From contig JARWSJ010000004.1 of the NCBI GenBank assembly GCA_029906195.1, positions 615,583 to 679,582 on the forward strand: a DNA stretch of 64,000 bases. Direction: 5' to 3'. Shown piece by piece: positions 45,436 to 54,997 of this stretch (position 1 is its first letter; each line of letters starts with the position of its first letter). Made by a program: the position numbers and the translations under genes. The DNA comes from Chitinophagaceae bacterium 26-R-25. Lineage in GTDB: Bacteria > Bacteroidota > Bacteroidia > Chitinophagales > Chitinophagaceae. The notes under the pieces are model-generated. The model was not told the DNA's origin, made no database searches, and saw only the letters and a program-made list of their open reading frames with translations.

Positions 45436-47652
45436 ATGAAAAAATATATTCGGTTGGCAATTACGCATTTTCTTTTGTGTGGGATTGTGAGCACAACATT
45501 TGCTCAGTCATTACAAGATGCAGGCGAAACAGCTACTCTTTCCAATAGCGTGTTAAAAGTGATTGTCAATAAAAAGAATGGGAAAATAAACTATCATTTT
45601 TCCAATGGCACATCATTCGAAAATTCATACGCTTACATAGAAGATATTAACTATGGCTACCTGGCTTCTTTTAGCTTTGGTGCGCACAACATCACAACGG
45701 ATGAAATTCAAGATCCGCTTGGTGGCAAAGGAACGTGCATTAATATTACACATGAAGATGCAAAGGTTTCGTTTCGCTTTATTCAACACATAACAGTCTA
45801 TGAAAAGCAACCTTATGTATTAATCAGTGCCGAGGCAGAAACAAAAGATCCTTCAAGTTTTTTACCGGCTACCAGAAACATATCGCCGTTTTCACTTACG
45901 ACAACGCAGGGCGGGCAAATGAAAATGCCTGGAACCGAACCGCGGTTTACTGATTTTCCCTTTGACAATGACGATTGGGTTGATGTAGTAACAAGGAACT
46001 GGCAGGAGAAAGAAAAAATTACAGGCATCAGTCACGAATTGGCTGCAATGTTTGACAAAAAAACAATGGCTGGTTTTGTTGCCGGAAGTTTAACGCATGA
46101 TTGCTGGAAAACAGGCATTCGCTATACTGCAGGCAAGGCCGCCGGGTCATTAGATACCTTGGTCGTATATGGTGGTGCCGCACGAAGCGATAATGCTTCA
46201 TTGCCTGCATCATACGGTGGGTTGGATGGTACGCACGATGTAATGCCGCATGGCATAGTAAGTGGCGAATCAGTTCAATCGCCTTTGATTTTTTTAAGTG
46301 CTTCCAATGATGTACGCGAATGTTATACTCAGTATGGCCAAAGCAATGCAACGATTGCGGGCCGTCAAAAATGGAAAGACAGTGCGCCTGTATATTGGAA
46401 CAGTTTTGGCGTAGAAGGCGTTTTAGGGTATGAAAAAGTAATGATGCCCACAGGTGTCTTGAAAATATCAGACTTTATCCAGTCAATGAATAACTTCAAT
46501 GGATGCTCGCCTGTTTTAAGCATAGACTCTTACGATCAAAACATCTACTCCACTGAAATGCTTAAATCCATTCAAAAATATGCGGGCAAGAAAGGGCAGA
46601 AAATTGGATTTTATTTTACACCCTTTGCTCTATGGACATGGACAAACAATGCGAATAATACAAAACTGCAAGGCTCGGATTATTCAGTAGGTGAAGTCAT
46701 TTTGAAAGATTCAACGGGCAACTTCGTTCCTTATAAAAAAGGTGACTGGGGTGCATTTCCATTAGATCCGACACATCCGGCCACACGGTTAAGTATTATT
46801 GACAGGTTGCAAAAAGCAAAAGCAATCGGTGCCACATTTATCAAGATAGATTTTCTTTCAGCAGGTGCTTTAGAGGCGTCAAGATACTACGACCATTCAA
46901 TAACAACGGGAATGCAGTCTTACAACTACGGGATGAAAATGCTTAAGCATCTTATTGATTCGATAATGGGGCCTGATATATTTATTACGATGGCTATATC
47001 GCCGTTGTTCCCGCATCAATATGCACACACACGCTTTGTATCAACAGACGTGTATTCGCACTTGCGCAATGACCAACCGGGATTTCCTAACTGGGGAAGC
47101 ACGGCCGCTTCAATGGTCTCAGCAAGCAACTTGTGGTGGATACAAGGCACTCTATTTCCATATACCAATATGGATGTAACGATCATGAAAAATTTTCAGA
47201 AAAACCCAGACCTTACGGAACAAGAAATAAAAGTTCGATTGTATAGTTTAATGACAATGGGAAGCATATTAGGAGACGGTTCTGATTTCAGAAATCAGCT
47301 CGCCGCACAACGGGCAAAAAAATTTCTGAACAATCCAAATGTTTGTAAGTACTTTTTGCAACCCCGTGCATTTGTACCGCTCAATTTTTCTGAAGGCAAC
47401 GGTCAGGATCAGCAATTGCACTTTTATCTTCCCGGCGATTCAGTAATGCTTTCTGCATTTAATTTTGACAAGGAAAAACCTTATGTGGCAACGTTCAGCA
47501 GAAAGGAAATCGGTTTAAAAGAAGGTGCATATGTTATGAAAGATTTTCTGACAGATGAGATCGTCGGTTCTGTGAAGAATGATCAAGTGAATATTTCATT
47601 AAATGTTGGAGTGAAAGACGCCATGCTGGTTAAGCTGATTCGCACAGAATAG
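45436..47652 (+). CDS. Clan GH-D (GH36/GH27-like) putative alpha-galactosidase
   Basis: The 738-residue secreted protein (signal peptide ending TTFAQS) has an N-terminal beta-supersandwich (about 25-320) and a TIM barrel with the nucleophile strand FIKIDFL (D472), preceded by SIDSYDQN and GFYFTPFALWTW. GDGSDF near residue 620 may carry the acid/base. A C-terminal beta-domain follows. This layout fits alpha-galactosidases of clan GH-D, but the typical GH36 KWD and CxSGG motifs are not exact, so the subfamily is open. I use the ATG at 45436 rather than a TTG three codons upstream. It is downstream of the second SusCD pair and probably its degradative enzyme. Confidence 0.75.
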   Translation: MKKYIRLAITHFLLCGIVSTTFAQSLQDAGETATLSNSVLKVIVNKKNGKINYHFSNGTSFENSYAYIEDINYGYLASFSFGAHNITTDEIQDPLGGKGTCINITHEDAKVSFRFIQHITVYEKQPYVLISAEAETKDPSSFLPATRNISPFSLTTTQGGQMKMPGTEPRFTDFPFDNDDWVDVVTRNWQEKEKITGISHELAAMFDKKTMAGFVAGSLTHDCWKTGIRYTAGKAAGSLDTLVVYGGAARSDNASLPASYGGLDGTHDVMPHGIVSGESVQSPLIFLSASNDVRECYTQYGQSNATIAGRQKWKDSAPVYWNSFGVEGVLGYEKVMMPTGVLKISDFIQSMNNFNGCSPVLSIDSYDQNIYSTEMLKSIQKYAGKKGQKIGFYFTPFALWTWTNNANNTKLQGSDYSVGEVILKDSTGNFVPYKKGDWGAFPLDPTHPATRLSIIDRLQKAKAIGATFIKIDFLSAGALEASRYYDHSITTGMQSYNYGMKMLKHLIDSIMGPDIFITMAISPLFPHQYAHTRFVSTDVYSHLRNDQPGFPNWGSTAASMVSASNLWWIQGTLFPYTNMDVTIMKNFQKNPDLTEQEIKVRLYSLMTMGSILGDGSDFRNQLAAQRAKKFLNNPNVCKYFLQPRAFVPLNFSEGNGQDQQLHFYLPGDSVMLSAFNFDKEKPYVATFSRKEIGLKEGAYVMKDFLTDEIVGSVKNDQVNISLNVGVKDAMLVKLIRTE

Positions 47653-47708
47653 AGGCTATTAACGGCGAATAAGATTATGTAAAACAGAGAACAGTTATAT
47701 AACCTTAA

Positions 47709-47746
47709 AAAGGCGATGCAGATTAATTTTTGCATCGCTTTTTTAT
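47709..47746 (+). terminator. Terminator after the GH-D enzyme gene
   Basis: GCGATGCA (47713-47720) pairs with TGCATCGC (47731-47738) and is followed by TTTTTTTA. Confidence 0.82.
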
Positions 47747-47816
47747 TTGAAGTAATAGCTGAATGATTGAAGAAATGAATGCTCGAAAAGTAAAAGCATC
47801 TTGCACTTTAAAGCAC

Positions 47817-47850
47817 TCAGTTATTCAGTTACTCAGTTATTCAGTTGTTG
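47817..47850. repeat. CAGTTATT-type repeat array, single arm
   Basis: Tandem near-copies of the 8-mer TTATTCAG (with one TTACTCAG variant) match the arms of the inverted repeat at 54993. Only a very degenerate second arm can be seen upstream (47758-47785). Confidence 0.6.
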
Positions 47851-47865
47851 ATGAATCGTAGAAAA

Positions 47866-47893
47866 GTCCATCCCTTTCATAATTTAATCTATT
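47866..47893 (+). promoter_or_regulatory. AraC-type operator, GH97 gene (21-bp spacing)
   Basis: GTCCATC (47866-47872), 14 nt, ATCTATT (47887-47893). 27 of 28 positions match the element at 40195. A weak -7-like TGAAATTG follows after 19 nt, suggesting an activator-dependent promoter. Confidence 0.72.
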
Positions 47894-48199
47894 TAAAATG
47901 ATTAAATGTTTTTGAAATTGCATACAGTTTAAAGTAAGCGAAAAGCTTTTTCAGAATTGTTGCTATGTGAGAAGTTGAATGTTCTCCTCTCAATTCTTTT
48001 CGATCAATAACCCCCACCCCCAATTCGATCCAATGTAAACAGTAGAGGTGCTATCGACGTTGACAGCACGCCTTATCCGACAAGTATCAACGGCAAAATA
48101 GACAGCAGTCTAAAGTCATGTTATTGACTTTAATGGAATACCCATGCTTAAGATTTAGAAACAACAAGAATATATAACGGTTTAGACAAAATACTGCGT

Positions 48200-50182
48200 A
48201 TGAAAAAGAAAGGCTTATTTGCTTTATTCTCTATTGCTCTTCTGCTAAACAGCATGAGCAGCTTTGCTTTAAAAATAATCGAAGTAATTTCTCCCGATAA
48301 AAGATTGGCGGTAAATGTTGAGGTTGGCAAAAACATTTTATTCAGTGTGCGCTTTGGCAAGTCAGTGTTGTTGAATCCTTCGAAGATTGCATTGGTTATA
48401 AACAATGACACACTCGGAAACAATGCAACTGTAAAAAATATTTCAAACAAAAAGATCAGCGAGATCATTACACCGCTTTATGGAAAATTCAAAACACTTA
48501 GCAATGAGTGCAATGAAATGACCATTGCATTTGATGGCAATTATTCCATTGTGTTCAGAGCTTATAACGAAGGAGTGGCATACAGGTTTATTACGACGAA
48601 AACGGGTAACGCCATTGTTAGCAACGAGATCGCTGCATTCAACCTGAATGGCAACTATAGTGCACTAATCTCTGAAACACCAAAGCTTACTTCATGGGAG
48701 CTTCCTTACACTTCTCACAACGATATCTCGACAATCGCAGACACCAACAATATTATTTTACCGGCATTGTTTACCAGCAAAGCGACTAACACAAGAGTGC
48801 TGCTTGCTGAATCCGATGTACGCGATTATCCCGGAATGTTTATTAGAAGATCTGCAAAAGCTATAATCGGCTACTGGGCGCATTATCCAGCCAAGACAAC
48901 GCCTTACGGAGGTGATTGGGGAATGTCAACATCTGCAGACACGAGAGAAGATCTGATTGCAAAAACTTCCGGCAGCAGAAGTTTTCCATGGAGAATTGTA
49001 ATGGTAAGCGATGATGATAAAAACCTGTTGACCAATCAACTCATTTATAAAGTCGCAGCGCCACAGGCAATAAAAGATGTTTCATGGATCAAACCAGGTA
49101 AATGCGATTGGGAATGGTGGCACGATGCGATCATTGAAGACGCAGGCATTCCAACAGGTTTCCAAAACAGAAGTACTGCACTCTACAAACACTATATTGA
49201 TTTTGCAAGCGACAACAAACTGGAATACACATTAATAGATGCAGGCTGGAGTAATTTTTATCACCTTGACACATCTGCAGAGCACATTGACATTCAGGAG
49301 TTGGTTAACTATGGCAAGCAAAAAAACGTTGGAATAATTGTTTGGTGCAATGCCACAAGTCTTGTTGCCAACCTCGATCATTTCCTGGCAACTTTTGAGC
49401 AATGGGGATTGAAAGGTTTTAAAGTAGATTTTTTTGATAGAGACGATCAGATCATTTATCAGCAAATGGAAGCCATCGCATCCAAGGCCGCTCAGCATCA
49501 TTTACTTGTTGACTTTCATGGTTGTCCAAAACCAACAGGATTGAGCAGAACTTATCCAAACGTGATGAACTATGAGGCGGTAAGAGGTGAAGAATGCAGC
49601 AAATGGGATACCACTTCCAATCCAACTTATCATTTGCAGGTAGCTTCTATTCGTATGATGGGTGGAAGTTTGGATTACACACCTGGCTGCATGCGCAACA
49701 AGAGCAAAGCCTCATTTCGCCCGATAGACAAAGGTTTACCAGAAACAATGGGAACACGTTGCCACGAGTTGTCCCTGTTCATTTTGTTTGATCAATACCT
49801 CGCAGTATTAAGTGATTCGCCTTCTGAATACAGAAAGAACAAGGACGTGATGAATTTTCTATCGGTCATTCCTGCAACGTTTGACGACGTAAAAGTGCTG
49901 GACGCGAAAATGGGCGAGTATGCAGTATTAGCGAAAAGAAAGAACAATGACTGGTATGTAGGAGCCACTACAAACTGGAACGGCAGAACAGTAACGATTG
50001 ATTTCTCATTTCTTGAGAAAGGAAAAAAATACAAAGCAGAAATTTTTAAGGATGGAAAGAACGCCGACACTGAAGCCACAGATTACGAACATGAAACAAT
50101 TGATGTAAACAGTAAGTCAATGCAAACAATCAGATTGGCGAGTGGAGGGGGAGCGGTAATGCGAATTTATCAAGTAAAATAA
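48200..50182 (+). CDS. GH97 family glycoside hydrolase, probable retaining alpha-galactosidase
   Basis: This 660-residue enzyme has a signal peptide (ending SSFA). The GH97 layout is clear: N-terminal beta-super-sandwich (about 25-290; VISPDKRLAVNVEVG, AYNEGVAYRF), TIM barrel (about 295-570; WEWWHDAIIEDAG, TLIDAGWSNF, GFKVDFFDRDDQ, DFHGCPKPTGLSRTYPN, EAVRGEECSKW) and C-terminal beta-domain. D410 in KVDFF sits where the retaining alpha-galactosidase subgroup has its nucleophile, while the inverting SusB-like glucosidases lack it, so alpha-galactosidase activity is favoured. The gene has its own AraC-type operator; no terminator separates it from the third susC. Confidence 0.92.
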   Translation: MKKKGLFALFSIALLLNSMSSFALKIIEVISPDKRLAVNVEVGKNILFSVRFGKSVLLNPSKIALVINNDTLGNNATVKNISNKKISEIITPLYGKFKTLSNECNEMTIAFDGNYSIVFRAYNEGVAYRFITTKTGNAIVSNEIAAFNLNGNYSALISETPKLTSWELPYTSHNDISTIADTNNIILPALFTSKATNTRVLLAESDVRDYPGMFIRRSAKAIIGYWAHYPAKTTPYGGDWGMSTSADTREDLIAKTSGSRSFPWRIVMVSDDDKNLLTNQLIYKVAAPQAIKDVSWIKPGKCDWEWWHDAIIEDAGIPTGFQNRSTALYKHYIDFASDNKLEYTLIDAGWSNFYHLDTSAEHIDIQELVNYGKQKNVGIIVWCNATSLVANLDHFLATFEQWGLKGFKVDFFDRDDQIIYQQMEAIASKAAQHHLLVDFHGCPKPTGLSRTYPNVMNYEAVRGEECSKWDTTSNPTYHLQVASIRMMGGSLDYTPGCMRNKSKASFRPIDKGLPETMGTRCHELSLFILFDQYLAVLSDSPSEYRKNKDVMNFLSVIPATFDDVKVLDAKMGEYAVLAKRKNNDWYVGATTNWNGRTVTIDFSFLEKGKKYKAEIFKDGKNADTEATDYEHETIDVNSKSMQTIRLASGGGAVMRIYQVK

Positions 50183-50229
50183 TTTTCAAAAAAAATTAGA
50201 GTCGACGCGAAATGTTAATAAAAACTATA

Positions 50230-50237
50230 TACATTTG
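50230..50237 (+). promoter_or_regulatory. -7 box before the third susC
   Basis: TACATTTG matches TAnnTTTG exactly. No TTTG is present at the -33 spacing, so the promoter may need an activator. The leader would be about 135 nt and begins with a short (GTATA)n-like run (50252-50264). Confidence 0.5.
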
Positions 50238-50379
50238 TTGTGGAATAGAATAGTATAGTATAGTTACGGTGCTTGCCCCAACTCCCTCTTTAATCATCGT
50301 CATCGCAACGATATATTATTTCACTTACAACAACTGTTAGGTTTATTATCCACGTAGAAAATGCCATAAAAAAAGAAAT

Positions 50380-53300
50380 ATGAAAAAACGATTATTTTTC
50401 ATGCTTGCACTGTGCATATCATTTGCCATAGCTCATGCACAGAGTGTTAAGATCCAGGGAAAGATCACAGAAAAAAACGGCGATCCAATTGCCGGAGCGG
50501 TTGTCTCGCTAAAATCAAATGCGCAGCGGGCAACCACAACAGACCTTAAGGGTGAATTTGCACTCACCATTCCAACTGCTAACGAAATCATTGTTATTCA
50601 CGCGCTGGGGCACAAAGATGTCGAAATGAACACTGCCGGCAGTGCCTTCATTACTGCAAGCCTTGAAACAGATGCTTCGGCCGGCGGCATGGATGAAGTC
50701 ATAGTAGTAGGTGTTGCCGTTAAGAAAAAGGACCTGACAGGTGCTGTATCGTCTATCGATTCAAAGGAAATTGAAAAGACGCCTACCTCGAGCATCAACC
50801 AGGCAATACAAGGTAAAGTACCTGGCGCACGCATTGTTGCCAGTCCTCAACCTGGCGCAGATGCATCAATAAAAATACGTGGTAACAATTCACTTCAATA
50901 CGGAACGAATCCCATTTATGTGGTGGACGGAACCATTCTTGAAAGCAACTTCAACACATTGAATCCGGATGACATCGAGTCCGTGCAAGTGCTGAAAGAC
51001 GCGTCTGCAACAGCGATCTACGGTTCGCGTGGTGCAAACGGCGTTGTGCTTGTAACCACAAAAAAAGGTAAAAGAGGTGCGGGAAGAATTTCCTTCGACA
51101 CGTGGATCGGTTCACAGTGGTTCAGCAAAAAGATGGACATCATGAACGCTCATGATATTTACAACTTGCGTGTGGATGCTTATGCAAATGCATACATGGA
51201 GAATAATCCAAACGGTGACAGACAAGCTTATATCAATAGCATTACCGGGGACAACAGTACTGTGTTTGCGAAATACGAACAGGATACTTACAGAGCAGGC
51301 TTATCATATGATTGGTTAAAACCAGTACAGCAATCTGGTTTACAACAGAACTACAATCTTGGTTTTTCAGGCGGTTCCGATAAAGGTACTTACTTCGTAA
51401 GCCTGAACTATACTGATCAGGAAGGATTGATCAAAACCTCTGCATATCAGCGTTTCAGCGGAAGGATCAATTTGGAGCAAAATGTAAAATCATGGTTGAA
51501 AGTGGGAACCAATACAACTTTTGCATATTCAAAAAGCAGCGTGCCTAGCGGTGATGTATTCAACGGCGCCATTAATGCGAACCCGCTATTGCCTGTTAAT
51601 GACAGTATGCAACAGATCATGTGGGCAAATACTCCGGATCAAAATATTTACAATCCCATTAAGAGTTTGTCCATTATCAGTAACAATAACCTGAGCAGAT
51701 TGATCACCAGCAACTATGTGAGCATCACTCCGGTGAAGCACGTAACTATTCGTTCAACCCTTGCAGCTAATTTAATGTGGCAGCAGAATTACGGTTATAC
51801 TCCAATAGGAGTTGGACAGGACACACGCAATAGTTATCATGGCAGCGCTTCTCATTACAAAGCTGAAACAAGCAGCTGGCAGTGGGACAACACAGCAAGC
51901 TACTCCAACAGTTTTGGAAAAAGCACGTTAAATGCAATGGTTGGTACCTCATTGCAAATGACCAATCAAAACTCTGATCAGTTTAATGTTTATGGATTTC
52001 CAAACAATAGTCTGACCTACTACAACATAGGGTCAGCGTATTCGAGAGCGATTTTTGCTCCTTCTTCAAATTTTGTGACCAGCACACTGGTGTCTTATTT
52101 GGGACGTGCCGACTATGCTTACGAAAACAAATATTTTGCGACAGCAACAGTAAGATTTGATGGCTCATCAAAGTTTACTTCAAGTGATCGCTGGGGTGCG
52201 TTTCCGTCACTGGCACTGGGATGGGATATGTCAAAAGAGAATTTCATGCAGGACCTTCATTGGTTGAATAAACTGAAATGGCGCGCTGGTTATGGTATTG
52301 CAGGTAATCAGAATATTCCAAACCTTGCGTACTATAGTATTTATGTTCCGTACTACACAAATAATCAGATAGTTTTCCAATCTGACGGAGGAAGAGGTAA
52401 TCCAAACTTAACATGGGAAAAACAAAAACAATTTAATGTTGGCGCCGACATCACTTTGCTGAACAACAGACTGAATGTTAGTGCAGACTATTTCCACACT
52501 GTTAACGATGATTTGCTGATGACCAGGACGCTTCCTGCAACTTCCGGTTACAAACGCGAAGTAGCGAACGTGGGGGCGATGACCAACAATGGCTTTGAAC
52601 TTAACATCAACTACACAGCTATTCAAAATAAAGACTGGCAATGGAACATCATGTTCAATATTTCAGCAGACAAAAACAAAATCACCAAGCTGTACGCCCA
52701 GGTGCCTGCTATCTTTAACAAGGGTGGATTTACCGGCGTAGAGATTCAACGCACAGGTAACTATATTCTTGGCGAATCTGTTAACAGCGTCTATTCGTGG
52801 AAATTCAAAAAGATCGCTCAGCAGTCTGATATGAAAGACACTGTAGGAATGAATTATTTCGGCAGAACGGTCCATCCAGGTGATATAATGGTTGAAGATG
52901 TAAACGGAGACAAAAAGATTGATGACAATGATAAAGGAGTTGTAGGTAAACTAGATCCTAAGTTCTATGGTGGTTTTGGTACAGATCTTAACTACAAAGG
53001 CTTTGGCTTGAATTTGTTCTTCAATTACTCCTATGGCTTGAAACGCATCAGTGGTTTCTACGAAGGAATGATCCAGTCATGGGGTAACACAATTTCTCAT
53101 AATGACATGAATGGCAGATGGACACCGGAAAATCAAAGCACGAAATTTCCGCGTGCATTGACACAACTAGGGAACATTAATCGCTTCAATCCCGGAGATT
53201 CAGATTGGGGACTGCAGAATGCATCATTCCTCAGGTTGTCAACTGCAACACTTTCTTATTCCATGCCCGCAAGTTTGATGAAGCAACTATCCATGGAAAC

Positions 53301-53427
53301 AGCAAGGATCTATGTAACAGGAACAAACCTGTTATTGTTTACAAAGGATAAAGGATATGATCCTGAAACAGGAGATGGTTTTCCAAACTTTAAACAAGTT
53401 GTTGTTGGATTAAACATCGGCCTTTAA
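50380..53427 (+). CDS. SusC/RagA-type TonB-dependent transporter (third pair)
   Basis: This 1015-residue outer membrane transporter has a signal peptide (ending AIAHAQS), a carboxypeptidase-regulatory-like domain (about 24-100; IQGKITEKNGDPIAGAVV), plug (MDEVIVVGVAVKKKDL, GKVPGARIVASPQPG, IYVVDGTIL, IYGSRGANGVVLVTTKKG) and barrel (NPNLTWEKQKQFN near 680; a DVNGDKKIDDNDKG calcium-loop-like motif near 850). No STN domain. It lies 197 bp after the GH97 gene without an intervening terminator and 28 bp before its SusD. Confidence 0.96.
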   Translation: MKKRLFFMLALCISFAIAHAQSVKIQGKITEKNGDPIAGAVVSLKSNAQRATTTDLKGEFALTIPTANEIIVIHALGHKDVEMNTAGSAFITASLETDASAGGMDEVIVVGVAVKKKDLTGAVSSIDSKEIEKTPTSSINQAIQGKVPGARIVASPQPGADASIKIRGNNSLQYGTNPIYVVDGTILESNFNTLNPDDIESVQVLKDASATAIYGSRGANGVVLVTTKKGKRGAGRISFDTWIGSQWFSKKMDIMNAHDIYNLRVDAYANAYMENNPNGDRQAYINSITGDNSTVFAKYEQDTYRAGLSYDWLKPVQQSGLQQNYNLGFSGGSDKGTYFVSLNYTDQEGLIKTSAYQRFSGRINLEQNVKSWLKVGTNTTFAYSKSSVPSGDVFNGAINANPLLPVNDSMQQIMWANTPDQNIYNPIKSLSIISNNNLSRLITSNYVSITPVKHVTIRSTLAANLMWQQNYGYTPIGVGQDTRNSYHGSASHYKAETSSWQWDNTASYSNSFGKSTLNAMVGTSLQMTNQNSDQFNVYGFPNNSLTYYNIGSAYSRAIFAPSSNFVTSTLVSYLGRADYAYENKYFATATVRFDGSSKFTSSDRWGAFPSLALGWDMSKENFMQDLHWLNKLKWRAGYGIAGNQNIPNLAYYSIYVPYYTNNQIVFQSDGGRGNPNLTWEKQKQFNVGADITLLNNRLNVSADYFHTVNDDLLMTRTLPATSGYKREVANVGAMTNNGFELNINYTAIQNKDWQWNIMFNISADKNKITKLYAQVPAIFNKGGFTGVEIQRTGNYILGESVNSVYSWKFKKIAQQSDMKDTVGMNYFGRTVHPGDIMVEDVNGDKKIDDNDKGVVGKLDPKFYGGFGTDLNYKGFGLNLFFNYSYGLKRISGFYEGMIQSWGNTISHNDMNGRWTPENQSTKFPRALTQLGNINRFNPGDSDWGLQNASFLRLSTATLSYSMPASLMKQLSMETARIYVTGTNLLLFTKDKGYDPETGDGFPNFKQVVVGLNIGL

Positions 53428-53455
53428 TAAAATCTTTAAGCTTTAAAAACTTTTT

Positions 53456-54997
53456 ATGAAAAATAGATTATTCATATTAATTATAATAGCAGGTTCGTTT
53501 GCACAGACCTCCTGCCAAAAATTTCTGGATCAGCAGCCCAAATCTAATTACAGAGAAGAAGACGTGTTTAGCGATCTGAACAACGTGGAACCCACAATTG
53601 CCGGCTTATACACTTCATGGAGAGACATTCACAAAGACAGAGGGGGATTTGTGTTTCAGTTTGGAGGAGATGAAGCACAACAATCAATCATTCAGGTGGG
53701 AGACCCGGATCAGGGGGCACTTGATAAATACAATACACAGCCAAGCAACAACGCTTTGACACAACAGTGGGACAGCAGATGGCCAACTGTGAGTGCTGCC
53801 TCACAAGCGATATATGGCTTACAAACGAGCACCACACCAGACACTGCAAGAAGGAACGGCTTGTTGGCTTCTGCATGTTTTATAAGAGCGGCAGTTTATT
53901 TCGAGCTGACCGCATATTGGGGAGCGTTGCCTATCATCGATCAGGGACATCAGACTGAGCTGGGCATGGGAAGACAGCCATTGGATAAAGTCTACGAATA
54001 CATTATCAATGACCTGGTTTTTGCGTCGACCCATCTTCCTGAAACGGTTACAGACAAGTCAAAAGTTACCAAATACGTTGCACTTGCCTTGTTGGGTAAG
54101 GTGTATATGTTTGCTCCCGTCGAATCAAATCATCGCGACTTTCAAAAGGCGGCAGATGCTTTTAACGCAGTCATTACTTCCGGTAAATACAGCCTCCTGA
54201 CAAACTATGCTGATTTGTGGGATCCTTCCAAACCAAATTCAAACGAATCACTTTACGAATTTCAGTTCATCAATACCTATCCCGATAACAACCAGATCCA
54301 ATGGCAAATGGGCTCACGTGTAATGGCTGATATCGATGGTTATTGCTACTTCGGTGGTTATGATCTGATGATGCCAACCAAATATGCTTACAGCGATGTT
54401 GCCAATGGTGGCGTTTGGGAAACGGGCGATTTGAGAAAAAATGAAAGCATCCGTTACGATTTCACTTACAAAGGCGTTCCGCATACATCGATCCCTGCAG
54501 GTTTTTACGGTGGCGATGAATTAGATCCTCACGTGAAAAAATTTGAAGATCCGCGCACAGATGGCAAATTGAGCTTTTGGTACTCTGGTAAAAACGTTAT
54601 CTATATCAGGTACTCAGACATTTTGTTAAGCTATGCAGAATGTTTGAACGAGTTGGGGCAAACATCAAATGCTGTTGCTGCCGTAAAACAAGTTAGACAA
54701 AGAGCATTCGGCGGTACAGTACCACCTGCATTAGACTGGAGTGCCGGCATGAGCCAAACAGATTTCCGCACCAAAATTCTCGACGAGCGCATGCGCGAAC
54801 TTTGCTTTGAAGGTTGGAGAAGACAGGATGTGGTCCGCACAGGAAACTTTTTGACTTACATTAAAGCAAGAAACAAATGGGCCGCACAAAGCGGACAAAT
54901 TCAGGAATACCACAAGCTATATCCAATTCCATTAACAGAGATATTGCAAAATCCGGAGATCCCGTCATCAGCACAAAATCCCGGATACTCCAAATAA
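53456..54997 (+). CDS. SusD/RagB-type lipoprotein (third pair)
   Basis: The 513-residue lipoprotein (lipobox FAQTSCQKF, Cys about 20) pairs with the third SusC. Typical parts: ACFIRAAVYFELTAYWGALPII, LALLGKVYMFAPVE, YIRYSDILLSYAECLNELG, ILDERMRELCFEGWRRQDVVRTG and the C-terminal HKLYPIPLTEI. The stop codon lies inside the first arm of the CTGAATAA-type inverted repeat. Confidence 0.95.
   Translation: MKNRLFILIIIAGSFAQTSCQKFLDQQPKSNYREEDVFSDLNNVEPTIAGLYTSWRDIHKDRGGFVFQFGGDEAQQSIIQVGDPDQGALDKYNTQPSNNALTQQWDSRWPTVSAASQAIYGLQTSTTPDTARRNGLLASACFIRAAVYFELTAYWGALPIIDQGHQTELGMGRQPLDKVYEYIINDLVFASTHLPETVTDKSKVTKYVALALLGKVYMFAPVESNHRDFQKAADAFNAVITSGKYSLLTNYADLWDPSKPNSNESLYEFQFINTYPDNNQIQWQMGSRVMADIDGYCYFGGYDLMMPTKYAYSDVANGGVWETGDLRKNESIRYDFTYKGVPHTSIPAGFYGGDELDPHVKKFEDPRTDGKLSFWYSGKNVIYIRYSDILLSYAECLNELGQTSNAVAAVKQVRQRAFGGTVPPALDWSAGMSQTDFRTKILDERMRELCFEGWRRQDVVRTGNFLTYIKARNKWAAQSGQIQEYHKLYPIPLTEILQNPEIPSSAQNPGYSK

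Larger units (their letters stand above)
47653..48199. other. 547-bp regulatory gap before the GH97 gene
   Basis: No gene. It holds a terminator, a single arm of CAGTTATT-type repeats (47817-47850), the AraC-type operator (47866-47893), the leader shared with the second susC, and a hairpin TAAAGTCA/TGACTTTA (48111-48132). A start near 47926 would give a leader of about 275 nt. Confidence 0.7.
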
